A DNA stretch of 64,000 nt. Source: Notamacropus eugenii (Eukaryota > Chordata > Mammalia > Diprotodontia > Macropodidae). The notes under the pieces are model-generated. The model ran no database searches. It was not told the DNA's origin and saw nothing but the letters and a program-made list of their open reading frames with translations. The stretch spans positions 353,338,660 to 353,402,659 of the forward strand of contig NC_092873.1 in the NCBI RefSeq assembly GCF_028372415.1, written 5' to 3'. A program made the position numbers and the translations under genes. Within the stretch, counting starts at the first letter, position 1; the number at the start of each line of letters is the position of its first letter. Positions 45,275 to 59,600 of this stretch are shown one piece after another.

Positions 45275-47860
45275 GCCATCCTCGTTGGACGCCCCCACCA
45301 GCTCCAGTGTGCACCCCCTCCCCACTCTGGGGTCTCCGACGCGTGACTCCTTTCCCTCCGGGATTGGCGGGAGGGGGATGGGTGGTTATTTATTTGGAGG
45401 CGAAGTCAGAGTGTAAGTGGTGGGGGCGAGGAGGGGACTGGGAGACGGGACACTTGGGTTGTTTAGCCGCAGGGAGTGGGAACTGGCGAGCCTGGAAAGC
45501 CGGGCGGAGCTCCGGGGCCCTGTAGGAAGCCGCAGGAGCGAGTAAGCACCTGTGAGCACAGCCTCAACCCCAACACACACACATTCAGGCCCTAACCCCC
45601 ATCCCCCAGTCTGGGTACCTGCGGGAGAGAGAGAAAGCAGGGAGGGAGGGAGGGAGAGAGAGAGACGTCGCGTCCGGGAGCGGAGAGGAGTGGGGCTGAA
45701 CCCCGGGGCGCGGGGGAAGCTGCCTGAACACGTCCCTAGTGCCTGGGAACCGGGACATGAAAGCGCCTCCGGAGCCTCCCCACGGCCCGGGCCCCTTTCA
45801 TCCCGCTTGCAGGGCTCCTCCTGTCCTTGGGGTTTCCGGAGGGGGAGGCTGGAGGTCCCCACGGGGCGGGGTCTACATTGAGTTGGGCGTTGGAGGAAGG
45901 GAAAGCAAGATTGTTGCGGGAGAAATAGCTCCCCTTTGATCTCTATAACCCTTCCAGAACCACCCTGGTAGAGACTGTGAGATGGGGGTTGGGAGGAGGG
46001 GCTGGGCCAAAGGATGCCCTTATACTTCTCCAGTTAGGGGAAGGGGTCGTTGGGAGGACACCTTTCCTAGTATAAGTTGCCAGAGCAGATTTGGGGGTAT
46101 AGGAAGGGGATCAGGACCCTAAACTTCGAATGAATACTATACAGTAGGATTTTTGAGGAAGACAAATATAGTATCCCAAATCCTCTAAACCTAGGACCTG
46201 ATTTCAATTCTCCTTCCTTTCCCCCTCCCCCATTTTTCTCTCTGGCCTCTTTTTTAGGGGTGTAGGAGATATGGCTAGGCATTAGGTTGGATAGGGGGAT
46301 AGTGGTCTCTCATCCTTGCTTCTTTTTATCTTAGGGACTATTTAGTCTGGAGAGAGGAGAATCTGGGCCAATCCCTTCACTGAACCATCTCTCCATTCCT
46401 TCCTTTTTACTTGTAGGAAGCTTATTCCCCTCAACTTTCTTTTCAGTCTGAATTCCTCTCCCCACCACGGGTTTTCTGTTACAGAATGGAACAGAGACTC
46501 CATCCAAGGTGATACCTGGGCCCCTTCTCTCTTTTTAAGGGAGAAAGTAACTCTAGTTTGTTTTTTTCTTTCCCTCCCTATGAAGTAGTTGTTCTTTAAT
46601 GTATAAGATGTGTCCTTTAAGGGAGACATCCAAAAAGCTGTCCCTTTTCCCTTCCCTTTTAGTTGTTTCAAAATGAATATGAATTGTGATGTTGGGAAGG
46701 GACAAGAGGGAGGGGCCTAGTTGAGACAGACACTGGGAATTGGGAGAGAATGTGTGGTGTGGGAAAACAGGCCCCAGATATGCCTAGGAACCTGAATTCC
46801 CATCTAGGTAGGGTCCCTTAGGAAAGGGACAAAGGAAAATCTGACAAAGGCTACTTCTTCAAAGATTCCCCTGCCCCTCCTGCCTCCCAACTGAACCCTC
46901 TGTGAGACTTAGCTATGTTTTGATTTTTAAGTTATAAGTAAAGGGTATTTTATTTAATATTAGGGGTGTATGTGTTTGTGTGTGTGTGTGGGTGTGTGGA
47001 TGTGTGTGCATAATTCAGTGCATATGTGTAGTCCTCTGCTGAGCCTGGAGTCTCCATACAGGGAGAATTCCATCTCCCTCGTGTTCTTCAAGGGCCTAGG
47101 GTCTCCAGTAGCATCTCCCTCTGCCCCCTTCCTCCCAGGAATTGAATTCAGTTCATGAACTGATCACTCTTGGGTAAGGGGACCTGGGATATAGATGAGG
47201 GTTGTATGTGTATATGTTTTTGTGTAGAAAAGGGGGACTGCTCCCCCTTGAGAAGGACAAGATACCCCTTTCTTGGGGGGATTGTTTCTGGGGCATGGGG
47301 TAGTTTTGAGATTAATGCTTTCTTCCTTCTCTTCCCTAATCCTACCCCCATTCTGAGAGTCCCCTATCCTGTTGAGAGGGGACGTGGTCAGGAGAGCTAG
47401 TCCAGCCAGCCATGTGGAGTTAGGGGGAGAAAGAGAAGACATCGGCCTGTTTGCACTCCCCTTGACTACCTATGGAAACCAGCCACCTCATCCCTCTGCC
47501 ACCAGAATGGCTGCTTTGTGTAGGACATGTATGGTGAAACCTGAAGGATACTCCAAGTTGGGAGATATAGCCCTCCTTTCCCTATGGGGTGTCCATGGTG
47601 GATAGGGTGAGAGATGCCTTGGGAGGGGTTCCTCTGGTTTCTCTACCCCATAGACCTAGGTTGCTTGGTTGCCTGACTTTTCCTCTCCAGGGCAGCCCCC
47701 CCCCCACCCCTAGAGGAGATATGTAGGATTTTTTTTCTTTAACTGCTGTGAACCCACATTTCCCCCAAATGAAGAGGAGAGGAGAAAAGAGAGGAAATGG
47801 TCTCTGTGTGTGTTTATGCCATAATAAAGTCGCTGACCTCTTGGTCCTCTCTTGTTCTCC
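45275..47860 (+). other. SP6 3' UTR
   Basis: No other gene lies between the SP6 stop and the poly(A) signal. The start is GC-rich with a GAGA tract (45,630-45,665) and the rest is unique, T/G-rich sequence with a short GT repeat at 46,966-47,010. The length (about 2.6 kb) fits a long SP6 3' UTR, but its extent is inferred. Confidence 0.6.
47823..47828 (+). terminator. SP6 poly(A) signal
   Basis: A canonical AATAAA is followed within 60 bases by TGTT/GTTTT-rich sequence suitable as a downstream element. It is the first strong signal after the SP6 stop codon. Confidence 0.65.
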
Positions 47861-47869
47861 AGATCACTG

Positions 47870-49170
47870 TTACTGAAGTGTTTTGTTTTATTCCGTGTGC
47901 TTGGTGAGGTCTGGGGTGCCTAGAGAGGCTATACATTGGAGGGAGTCCTCTCAGGGGGTCTTTCTTGGTTCCATGCTCTCTGGGCAGGTTGATTTCATCT
48001 ACCTTTGAATGAAACTGGAGTGGGAAGGGAGCTCCAGCTCTTATCTTGCCTCTGGTTTGGGGATATGGGGTAGGACAGGGGCAACTAGTCTTTCCTCCTA
48101 AGCCTTGGGTTTTGAGGACCTGATTGGAGGGCAGCAAGTGGCCCCCCACGCCCTATGCTCTAGGAGAGACCCAGGCTCCCTCAGTGTTACTTGGCCCCAC
48201 CCCTGCCTTCTGGCCAGGAGCGTGTGTGTATGTGTCTGCCCATCTGTGTGTGAGGTGGGAGTGACTGACAGTGATTTCCTCACCCTGGCTGCACCCCGGC
48301 TGATCCCTATCATGGACAAGCCTGATGAAAGGCAGGTAGAAGTATCTGATGGGCCCCCACCCAGCTGGAAACCATGGGAGACACAGTTACACAATAAATG
48401 CATAGATGCATTCACAGAAACAGGTAACACAGATCTATGGGTACGGAACACATTTGTTCATTCCCTAGTCTCGCATTCCCTAGGGTTCCCTTCCTTGAAG
48501 AACCTTCTCCCTTCGACACCACTGCCTTGCCAAAGCACCCAGTTGTTTGGAGGATTCTTGGATTGAGGTGAGGCTCATCTCCTCTGGTCCCTGTGGGACC
48601 TCGGGTTTCCCCCATTTACCACCTTTCCTCTAAATCTAGATCCTGCTTCCCAGACCTAGTGTCCCTCCCCAGGCATCTGTGTGTGATCTGAGTTTGCCAG
48701 GTTTTATCGCTATCTTGGGAATGGGGAGGGCATATAAGGCCTAAGGGAAGGGCCTTCAGAGGGAATTGGGAAATTGATCAGGCATTCACTGGTGGGAGCA
48801 GAGGTTGGGAATATATGCAAGGATGCCCACTCTCACCCAAATCCTGGCTGACCACCCTTGTTTGGAGAACTGGGGAGTGGAGGGGGGGAGGACGCCCTAG
48901 GAAGCTGGCTCCTCCCTGTCTTTCCCCTTCCCCACAGGCAGGAGGGCAGCTGTGGGGCCGGCTGGGCCTGTTGGGGCAGGGCTGAGGACAGCCCTCTCTG
49001 GCTCCTCCCTCTGACCTTCATTCTTAGTGGGGGCCTTCGGTGGGGCTGGTGACACTGGGACTGCAGCAATGTGGCTCAGCTGGCTCGGCACCCCCTACCA
49101 AAGCCTAGGGCCACCTCTGACCGCACAGACCCTGCTCCACATTCCTGGAGCAGGGGTGGGGAAGGGAAAG
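47870..49170. other. intergenic unique sequence, no gene seen
   Basis: An open frame at 48,105-48,566 and others have no homology, domain or splice context. An AATAAA at 48,393 is unassigned. Mostly GC-moderate unique DNA. Confidence 0.5.
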
Positions 49171-49174
49171 GATA

Positions 49175-49408
49175 ATGACACCTGAGTCCTTGTTACAATT
49201 TTGTGTTAGCCTGCAGACACTAAAGACTTCCATTGCCTCAGCTGAGATTCACGGAAGGAATCCTTTCCAGGAAGCAGTCAGTGAAATCCTAAAGATGAAA
49301 AAAACGAAAGAAAGCTCAGAAAATTCATCTGTCACTTGGCTGTTTTATGCCTTGATCCTTTTGCCAATGTTTTGCTTTTTACTGCCTCCAAGAGGGCAGC
49401 CAGAGTAG
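49175..49408 (+). CDS. uncertain small ORF with one transmembrane segment
   Basis: A frame of 77 codons ends in a strongly hydrophobic segment (SVTWLFYALILLPMFCFLL) next to a short polar tail, the layout of a tail-anchored membrane protein. A basic, lysine-rich stretch (ILKMKKTKES) precedes it. A plausible acceptor (TTTTGTGTTAG, ending 49,209) would open a phase-1 exon covering most of the frame. I recognise no family. It may be a terminal exon, a retrocopy fragment or chance; transcription evidence is needed. Confidence 0.2.
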   Translation: MTPESLLQFCVSLQTLKTSIASAEIHGRNPFQEAVSEILKMKKTKESSENSSVTWLFYALILLPMFCFLLPPRGQPE

Positions 49409-49689
49409 TACAGGTAATGAACCATCAGCTCTTAGGGACGTTCTAAGCAGTACTTATAAATTGTGTTTCGAAGACCAAGATTTTTTTTTTTTGGTGGGGG
49501 GAGAGGAGTATTAATATTAGCATGTATAGTGTTTATCATAGGGGTTAGCAACTTATTTGTGGCAGCTTATAAAAATCTGACAAAGCCTCACTTATGATAT
49601 CTCATTCAAAGCAGTTCTCTTCCCGTTAATTCAAATTTTAAAAAACAAACACTTGTTCTGTAGTCAGAGAAGCCAGGTTAAAATCTTCC

Positions 49690-49800
49690 TTCTGAAACTA
49701 CCTGTATGATCTTATGGGTCTCAGTTTCCTCATTTGTAAGACAAGAAGTATGGACTAAGTGGCTTCTAAGATCCCTTCTATCTCTAGATTTATGATACCC
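49690..49800 (+). repeat. MIR 3' portion
   Basis: 'gggtctcagtttcctcattt' and 'cccttctatctctagattta' mark the MIR tail half. Confidence 0.75.
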
Positions 49801-49844
49801 ATGATCAAAAAAATCAAGGTTGGTTAGAATGCATTTTTTTTCTT

Positions 49845-50067
49845 TAGAATCATTGAATGTTAGAGCTGGGAAGGACCTTAGAAATCACCTATTCTAACCT
49901 TTGGATTTAATAGATTCTGAGAGAGAGAGAGAGAGACAGAGAGAGAGAGACAGAGAGAGAGACAGAGAGAGACAGAGAGAGAGAGACAGAGAGAGAGAGA
50001 CAGAGAGAGATAGAGAGAGAGACAGAGAGAGACAGAGAGAGAGAGACAGAGAGACAGAGAGACAGAC

Positions 50068-50100
<33 letters not shown>

Positions 50101-50215
50101 CAGAGAGATTGAGTGAATTGCCTAGGGTGGCATAATAAATTATTGTTAGAGCTAAGATTAGAAACCAGGTCTCTTGACTTGCAGGCCAAGGATTCTGCTG
50201 CATGTTTGCAAGAGG
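49845..50215 (-). repeat. MIR-like repeat containing a (GA)n/(GACA)n tract
   Basis: An antisense MIR-like repeat ('gaatgttagagctgggaagg' before, 'gtgaattgcctagggtggca' after) is interrupted by a 190-base GA/GACA expansion at 49,918-50,108. Confidence 0.75.
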
Positions 50216-50344
50216 GTAATTTAAAAAATTATAAAGTTATTAACTTTCTACAAAAGCAAACCTTCAAAAAGATGAAATCATAGGAACTTCTAAAGTGCTT
50301 TGCAAACCATAAATGCCAGCAATTATCTCCAACCTATTGGCAAT

Positions 50345-50480
50345 TTAAAAAAATTAATTTAAAAATTTTATTTTCAGTTCCAAGTTCTCTCCTTTCCTCC
50401 ATCCCTCCCCCAACCACCGAGAAGGCAAAAAATGTGATACTCATTATACATATGAAGTCATGGCAATTTAGTGTTTTAAA
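50345..50480 (-). repeat. L1 3' UTR fragment, minus strand
   Basis: 'aaattttattttcagttcca' followed by 'caaccaccgagaaggcaaaa' is the antisense L1 3' end, as at 30,640-30,760. Confidence 0.6.
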
Positions 50481-50689
50481 ATGTGTATGATCTTCAAACA
50501 GCCACAAAAAACATCTTGTTTGCTGTTAATCCCTTTTTCTTTGACTCCACAATACCTTATGCAGACTTCCAACCCTCCTTATCTGGAGATTCTTCCTCAT
50601 ATATAATCCATAGCCTCCTTGGGTGCCGTGAAACACCTTTGAAGTGCCTTAATCAGGGAAGAAGGAGATCAATTGCATCAATCAACCAA

Positions 50690-51090
50690 CAGGCATTTAC
50701 TAAGTGCCTACTAAGTGCTAGCCAATGTGTTACAGATACAAATTTAAAGAATGAAACAATCCCTATTTAAAATGAACTTAGATTCTCATGTGGGAGGGAA
50801 GACGTACATATAAAAATATCTCAAGTATCAATAAAAAGTTAATAAATACAGTTGTAGGCCTAATAGTTAAAGCCAAGGTAGTTAGGGAGGGAGGGCACTA
50901 GTGGGTGGGTGGTGGTGGTGGGAATCAGGAAAAATTCCTTCAGAAGATTGTGTTTAAGCTGTTTTTGGGGGGACGAGAAGAATTTCATAAGGTAGAGGTA
51001 AGGAGGGGAGAGCATTCAAAGACTGGTGAAAACCAATGAAAAGGCACGGACACCAGAGGACATGGAGTGCTCTGTGTGTGAAGAATAGAC
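50690..51090 (+). repeat. ancient interspersed repeat
   Basis: 'caggcatttactaagtgcct', 'tctcatgtgggagggaagac' and 'gaaaaggcacggacaccaga' belong to the family at 3,900. Confidence 0.65.
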
Positions 51091-51269
51091 CTGTTTTCCT
51101 CTAGGACCCTTTTCTTCAACCGCAAGAATGAACATTCCTCTACCAGTCAATGCTGAGCCAAAGAAAGAGGGGGCATGGGAAGACTCAGTCGACACAGCTG
51201 CAGGTGTAGTTGGGATGACTTTTATCTCTATCCTGAAACAGAAAACAGCCCCAGATGGTGAAATCAGAA

Positions 51270-51605
51270 ACTTAATTTGGGCTTTTCTATTAACTGTTTG
51301 ACCTGGGACAAATTACTCCTCCTCCCTGGGCTTCTGTCTCCTCAATTGTAAAAGATGGAACTGGAAGGTTCCTTCCAGCTCCCAGTCTATGAATTTATGC
51401 CAGAGGAGGGGATTAAAAAAAATCATGGCTTCAACATTTAACTATTTGTGTGACTCCGGGCAGATTACCTTATCTTTCTGAACTTCACTTACCTCATTTG
51501 AAAAACGGAGATAATAAAATCTCTACCTCACAGCCTGGTGAAGAAAGTGGTTCTAAAACCTTGAGACTTCTATAAATGTGAACTATTGTTATTTTCATCA
51601 TTATT
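51270..51605 (+). repeat. two MIR-type SINEs
   Basis: Copies lie at about 51,280-51,385 ('cttctgtctcctcaattgta', 'ccttccagctcccagtctat') and 51,420-51,600 ('atttgtgtgactccgggcag', 'ctctacctcacagcctgg'). Confidence 0.8.
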
Positions 51606-51879
51606 GAAATGAATGGCCCCAATTGGTTCAAGGATGCAATTTGATAAACACTGAAAGACATCTTTTAAATTCACATCACCATTTCCACATATCCTTTCTT
51701 CCCCTCTCTACCCATGTAGCCATCCATGGTAACAAAGAACGAAAACAAAGCAATTCAGCAAAATTAATCAACGTATTTACTTGAGCCTGTCCCACACCCA
51801 TAGTCTCCCACCAATGCAAAGAAGGGAGGGAGGAGCAAGTTATCATCTTTGACTGGACTAATCTTAGTAATCATAATTA

Positions 51880-52200
51880 CTCAACATTTCTTTTTCTTTT
51901 TAAAAAAATGACCATTTATTAAACATCTACCAAGTGCTGTGCTAGGCACCATGTATACGACAACAAAAACAAAACGCTTCTCCAGCAACTGCAGGTCGTT
52001 AGGGGATGTAGTGATTAGAGTGGGGTGTAGAGTCAGGAAGACCTGAGTTGAAATCCGGGTGAGTGATCCTGGGCAAATCTGCTGAACTCAGTTCCTTCAA
52101 CTGTAAAATGGGGATGATAATAGCACCTATATCCCAGGGTTGCCTTGAGGATCCGATGAGATCACAATGCTGGTTTCCTTCCTTCAATAAGCTCTTAATA
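51880..52200 (+). repeat. old repeat fragment and tRNA-type SINE
   Basis: 51,905-51,970 carries 'catttattaaacatctacca'. A SINE follows at 51,995-52,190 ('gtgattagagtggggtgtag', 'gtcaggaagacctgagttga', 'gatgataatagcacctatat'). Confidence 0.75.
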
Positions 52201-52339
52201 GCTAAAAGCTGAACGAAGACTGCTGGAACACCCTGAGCCGCAGGGATATTGAAGTCTCTGCTGCTTCCCTCAATCCAAGTCTTTCTTCCAGCCTCAGCAT
52301 CCTCTGGGAGAAGGCACGGACGCGTGCTTGATAAGGGAG

Positions 52340-52528
52340 CATCCCTCCTCCTTTAGGTATCAGACAGGGCGGGGCTGGGTGCCAAGTCCGGCTGGAAATG
52401 GGATGGGGCGGGGCGGGGTGGAAGGCTCCTCCCGCCGAGGTGGGGCTGGCGCGCATCCTGGTGGACAAGGCGGGAAGTGCAGACCGAGAGGCCCTTGCCC
52501 GGCCTTCCTGGGGCCCCAGGCCTAGCAG
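52340..52528 (+). promoter_or_regulatory. SCRN2 CpG-island promoter and probable noncoding exon 1
   Basis: GC boxes occur at 52,367-52,374 and as a triple overlapping array at 52,405-52,418, in a CpG-rich stretch extending to about 53,000. A splice donor (CCTAGCAG then GTAGCC) at 52,529 would end a noncoding first exon that joins the coding exon at 53,047. There is no TATA box. The exact start site is not visible. The long minus-strand frame across this island is a composition artefact. Confidence 0.6.
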
Positions 52529-52704
52529 GTAGCCACTCTCTGCCCGGGTCTGGGGAGCTTGGAGGGTGCTGGGGGGAGGGATATGCCGACGGAGCGTCTC
52601 TGGGCATGCACTGAAGGGGCGCACGGGAAACTGTTCAGTGCACGCTGTGTGTGGGTTTGGGGCGGGCGGGCGGGTGGGTAGTATACCCAGGGTATGTACT
52701 TTAA

Positions 52705-56311
<3,607 letters not shown>

Positions 56312-56414
56312 CTACTCCAGCAGAGCCTTTCTCTTCGGCCCAGACTTCCTTGTTCATCAGGCTACATTTTCTTCACTCACCCTGGACCTTGCCCTGACCT
56401 AACAGTTCTGACTC

Positions 56415-56420
56415 AATAAA
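56415..56420 (+). terminator. SCRN2 poly(A) signal
   Basis: AATAAA lies 104 bases after the stop, followed by CTTGTTTTTC-type T/G-rich sequence. Confidence 0.85.
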
Positions 56421-56554
56421 CTTGTTTTTCTTTCCCCTGTTCACTGAATTTTTAACCCTTGGTCTGCAATGGGAGTGACCAGGCAGGTCACTGGGGATCC
56501 TAATCTTAATTTCTCCACTCAGTAATGTGAAGGGAACATTGAGAGCAGAGACCG

Positions 56555-56628
56555 TTTATTAGGAATGAGCTTCTGTCGGGGAATGGGAATTTAAATATAC
56601 GGCCATTCTTATTTTCCACTCTTTTATT
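56555..56628 (-). terminator. LRRC46 poly(A) signals
   Basis: Two reverse-strand AATAAA hexamers (56,623-56,628 and 56,555-56,560) lie 56 and 124 bases beyond the LRRC46 stop. SCRN2 and LRRC46 therefore converge with only about 135-200 bases between their opposing signals. Confidence 0.7.
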
Positions 56629-56683
56629 CCTCCTGTGGCTTTGCTGAGAGAGAACAGGTGGGGTGGAAAGAGGCTGTGGCCTT

Positions 56684-59600
56684 TTATTTCTTGGCTCTGA
56701 TGGTTGCTGTTCTGCTAGCACCTTGGGCCTTGGCTTGAAGGCCTGTGGTCAGCCTTCCCCTTTTCTCCACCTGGACTGCGTTGCTCTGCCGCTGGCTGTT
56801 TAGGCCACGGGGTTTCCTGATGGCAGAAGGTTGTCCAGGGGAAATGGCAGTGGGACTGGTCCCTGCTGTGTCTTGCCCAGACACTGGGGATGGGCTGTGG
56901 CTCTTGGGTGGAGGGGCCCCTGGCAGTAGTGAGAGGTCAGTGATCACAGGCTTTAATGCCATCCTCATCTCATGCTCCATCAGGGCCTCCCTTAGTCTCC
57001 TGTCCTTATGAATGGCCAGCTCCTGTTCCAGTTCCTCGAGGAAGCCTGTGGGAGAAGGAAACGCAGACCCAGATGTATGAATTCAGAAATATGAGGCTGG
57101 ATCCAAAGCTGCACCCAGCTGTGGCTATAGCTGGGACAAGTGGCACAAATCAATCTTCAGGTAAATACCCTTAGATGGACCTGGGGACCTACCCTGGAGT
57201 CAAAGGGGAGCTCACCTGGACTTTGTATTCTATCTTATTATTTTATGATTACTTTCTCCACACAAAAGAAGGACTAGGCCCACGTGGCTCTCACAGGCAC
57301 ACACTGACTTAAACAGAAAACAACAGTAACAACTGTGATACTGTCTTCTGTGAGGTAGATCCAAAGATGAGGCTGGTTGTTGGACCCATGTTCTTTTAAA
57401 ATTAATCAGGCTTGACACCTTGTAGATAAGCTCCTTGTAGATAAACTGCTGAAGAAATATAAATGGTGACACTGTTCCCTAAATTTGGCACTGGGGCTGA
57501 AGGAGGTCCAGCAACTGCCTGTGTGCTAGCAGACTGCGCTGGATTTACTGTGGAAGTTGTGGACACTGGGCAGGTGGAGTGTCTGGAAAAACATTTAAGC
57601 TTTCTCTATAAACTTCTCTTCCTAAGAGACTGATGGGGTTACAGAGTAGAGAATGTGCAAGTTTGGTGAAAGAGTAAGTCACTAAATATGGATTCTCATT
57701 CTCCGGCCAGCTCTGATTTGCTCTGCCCCTTCTCTCTCTTGCCTATGGGTGTGATGGTGGGGTGACGTTATCTTGACTTCCCTGTTCTCTTCTCACACCC
57801 CTATCAGTCTGGCCATCTGTAAAGATTAGGAGATATGGGTTTAGGAGAGAACAATCACCTCGTTCAGCACAGAAGGGACCACTCAACTCGGGGAACTCAT
57901 CTTGGGTGTCTGTTGCTTTGTCCTCCTCTGTGTCCTCCCATCCGGGTACCCTCTCACCATCTAGATCCAAAAGCTTAGGTAAGGACTCTATTACCATTTC
58001 TCTACAGGGAGAAAAAGAGAGCATTTCATTGGAAAGGTGCATCCAGGGTGTGCAAGGGCCTTCATCCAAGGTATTAAGGAGGCAGAAGAAACAGTCCCTT
58101 ACTCTGAACCTCAAGACAAACAATCAAGTGGGATATAAGGATTGTAGGATGCTGCAATTGTGCAGTCGTCATCACATGGGACCTGGACTAGACTGGGGGC
58201 TATAAAACAAAACTGTCGTTCTGAAGTAGTCTGAGTGAGAAGGGATAGGGCTTGGGGATCACTGGGAAGTGGTGGGACACCAGGGAATACGTTCTCTCTA
58301 CCCCATAGACAGTTTGGTTCTTTCATTCTCAGGTCTAGCTCTCTCCCATTTACTTACCTATAGCCATTCTGCTTGGTACAATCATTCCCAGAAAGATTAA
58401 GGACGAGGAGGTTCTGTGGAACCTCAGCTACACAGGCAGAAAGAAGAAAATCAAGTCAATTAAGACATGTCTCTTCTCACTCCCCCTTTACCAAGTACCA
58501 AGGTTTTTGCAATCAGTTGTGACACACTTCTCAACCCTACCCTGCTCTCTTGAAATCTGAGGGGTGGGAATTGGGAGAGCAGTGAACAGGGATGGGGCCT
58601 CAGTCCCCTGGGCCAGGAGGAGGGGCTCTCCTACCTAGTTGCAATGTTGCAATTTGATTGTGAGATAAGTCCAGGAGCTGCAGCTGCTGGAGACCACGAA
58701 GGTTTTCTACCTGTTGGATCTTGTTTCCTGCCAGGGTTAGGAAGCTGGGGGAAGAGGGGAAATAGAGATACAAGGAGTTAATCAGAATAATCCGGATAAA
58801 GGGACAAGGCATGGTTTGGAAAACAGTGGAATGCAGAGACATGGATGATGGAAAAGAAGGGGAAGTTAGGCTACCTGTTCTGAAAGAGGATGCTTAATGA
58901 GTATTCCAAGACTCACACAACCCAGGGGGATAAACCGTGTCACCTACCGTAAGCAAGGAAGGCAGTCTAAGTTCTCAATTCGACGGATCTCGTTCTGTAA
59001 TAAGAAACATGAGGGTGGGAAAAAAGTAAAAAAGAAACAAAAGCCAGAAGCATTCTCTCCTCTAATCCAGGTACCTGGGGAATGTCTTCCCACACTGGGG
59101 AAATGCAGATAACAATAATAACTCACATTTTTATAGCACTAGAAGGTTAGCAAAGTACTTCTTTTTTTTTTTTGGCAATATGTCTCTGAGGTAAGGATTG
59201 CAATCATCTTTACCGTTTCAGTCCTTAATTCTGTGACCTTCCTGTTCATCCCCTGTAGCCATCCCACCTGCTATAGCTGTTATATTCAGGGCTGGTTGGA
59301 CCTGGTATCTACAGCAAACCCCCAGCACATTTGTTCTGGTACCACAGTCAGAATGTAGGGGACAAAGAGACCAGACCAAAGAGAGATAGGGAAACTGGAA
59401 AAGCACTGCTATCCCATGCAGAGTAGGCGCTCAATTAGTTTTTGATTCGATTTAGTGAGACCAATGAAGAAAAGGTAAAGGAACTTGTATTATTCAATAT
59501 GTAGGAAAGAAGATGGAGGAGCCAAATGGCAGTAGTTGTTTTCTTAGAAGCAGTAGGGAAAGAGGCTACGCTGTTGACTTCCATAAGAGGGTGAGACTAC

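Noticed and set aside
44082-45862. Several long minus-strand and alternate-frame ORFs over SP6
   Set aside because: Shadows of the GC-rich SP6 exon; only the 44,132 frame has the zinc fingers and the human match.
48105-48566. 153-codon plus-strand frame downstream of SP6
   Set aside because: No domain, no splice context, mixed composition and a repeat-like CTGTGTGTG part; most likely chance.
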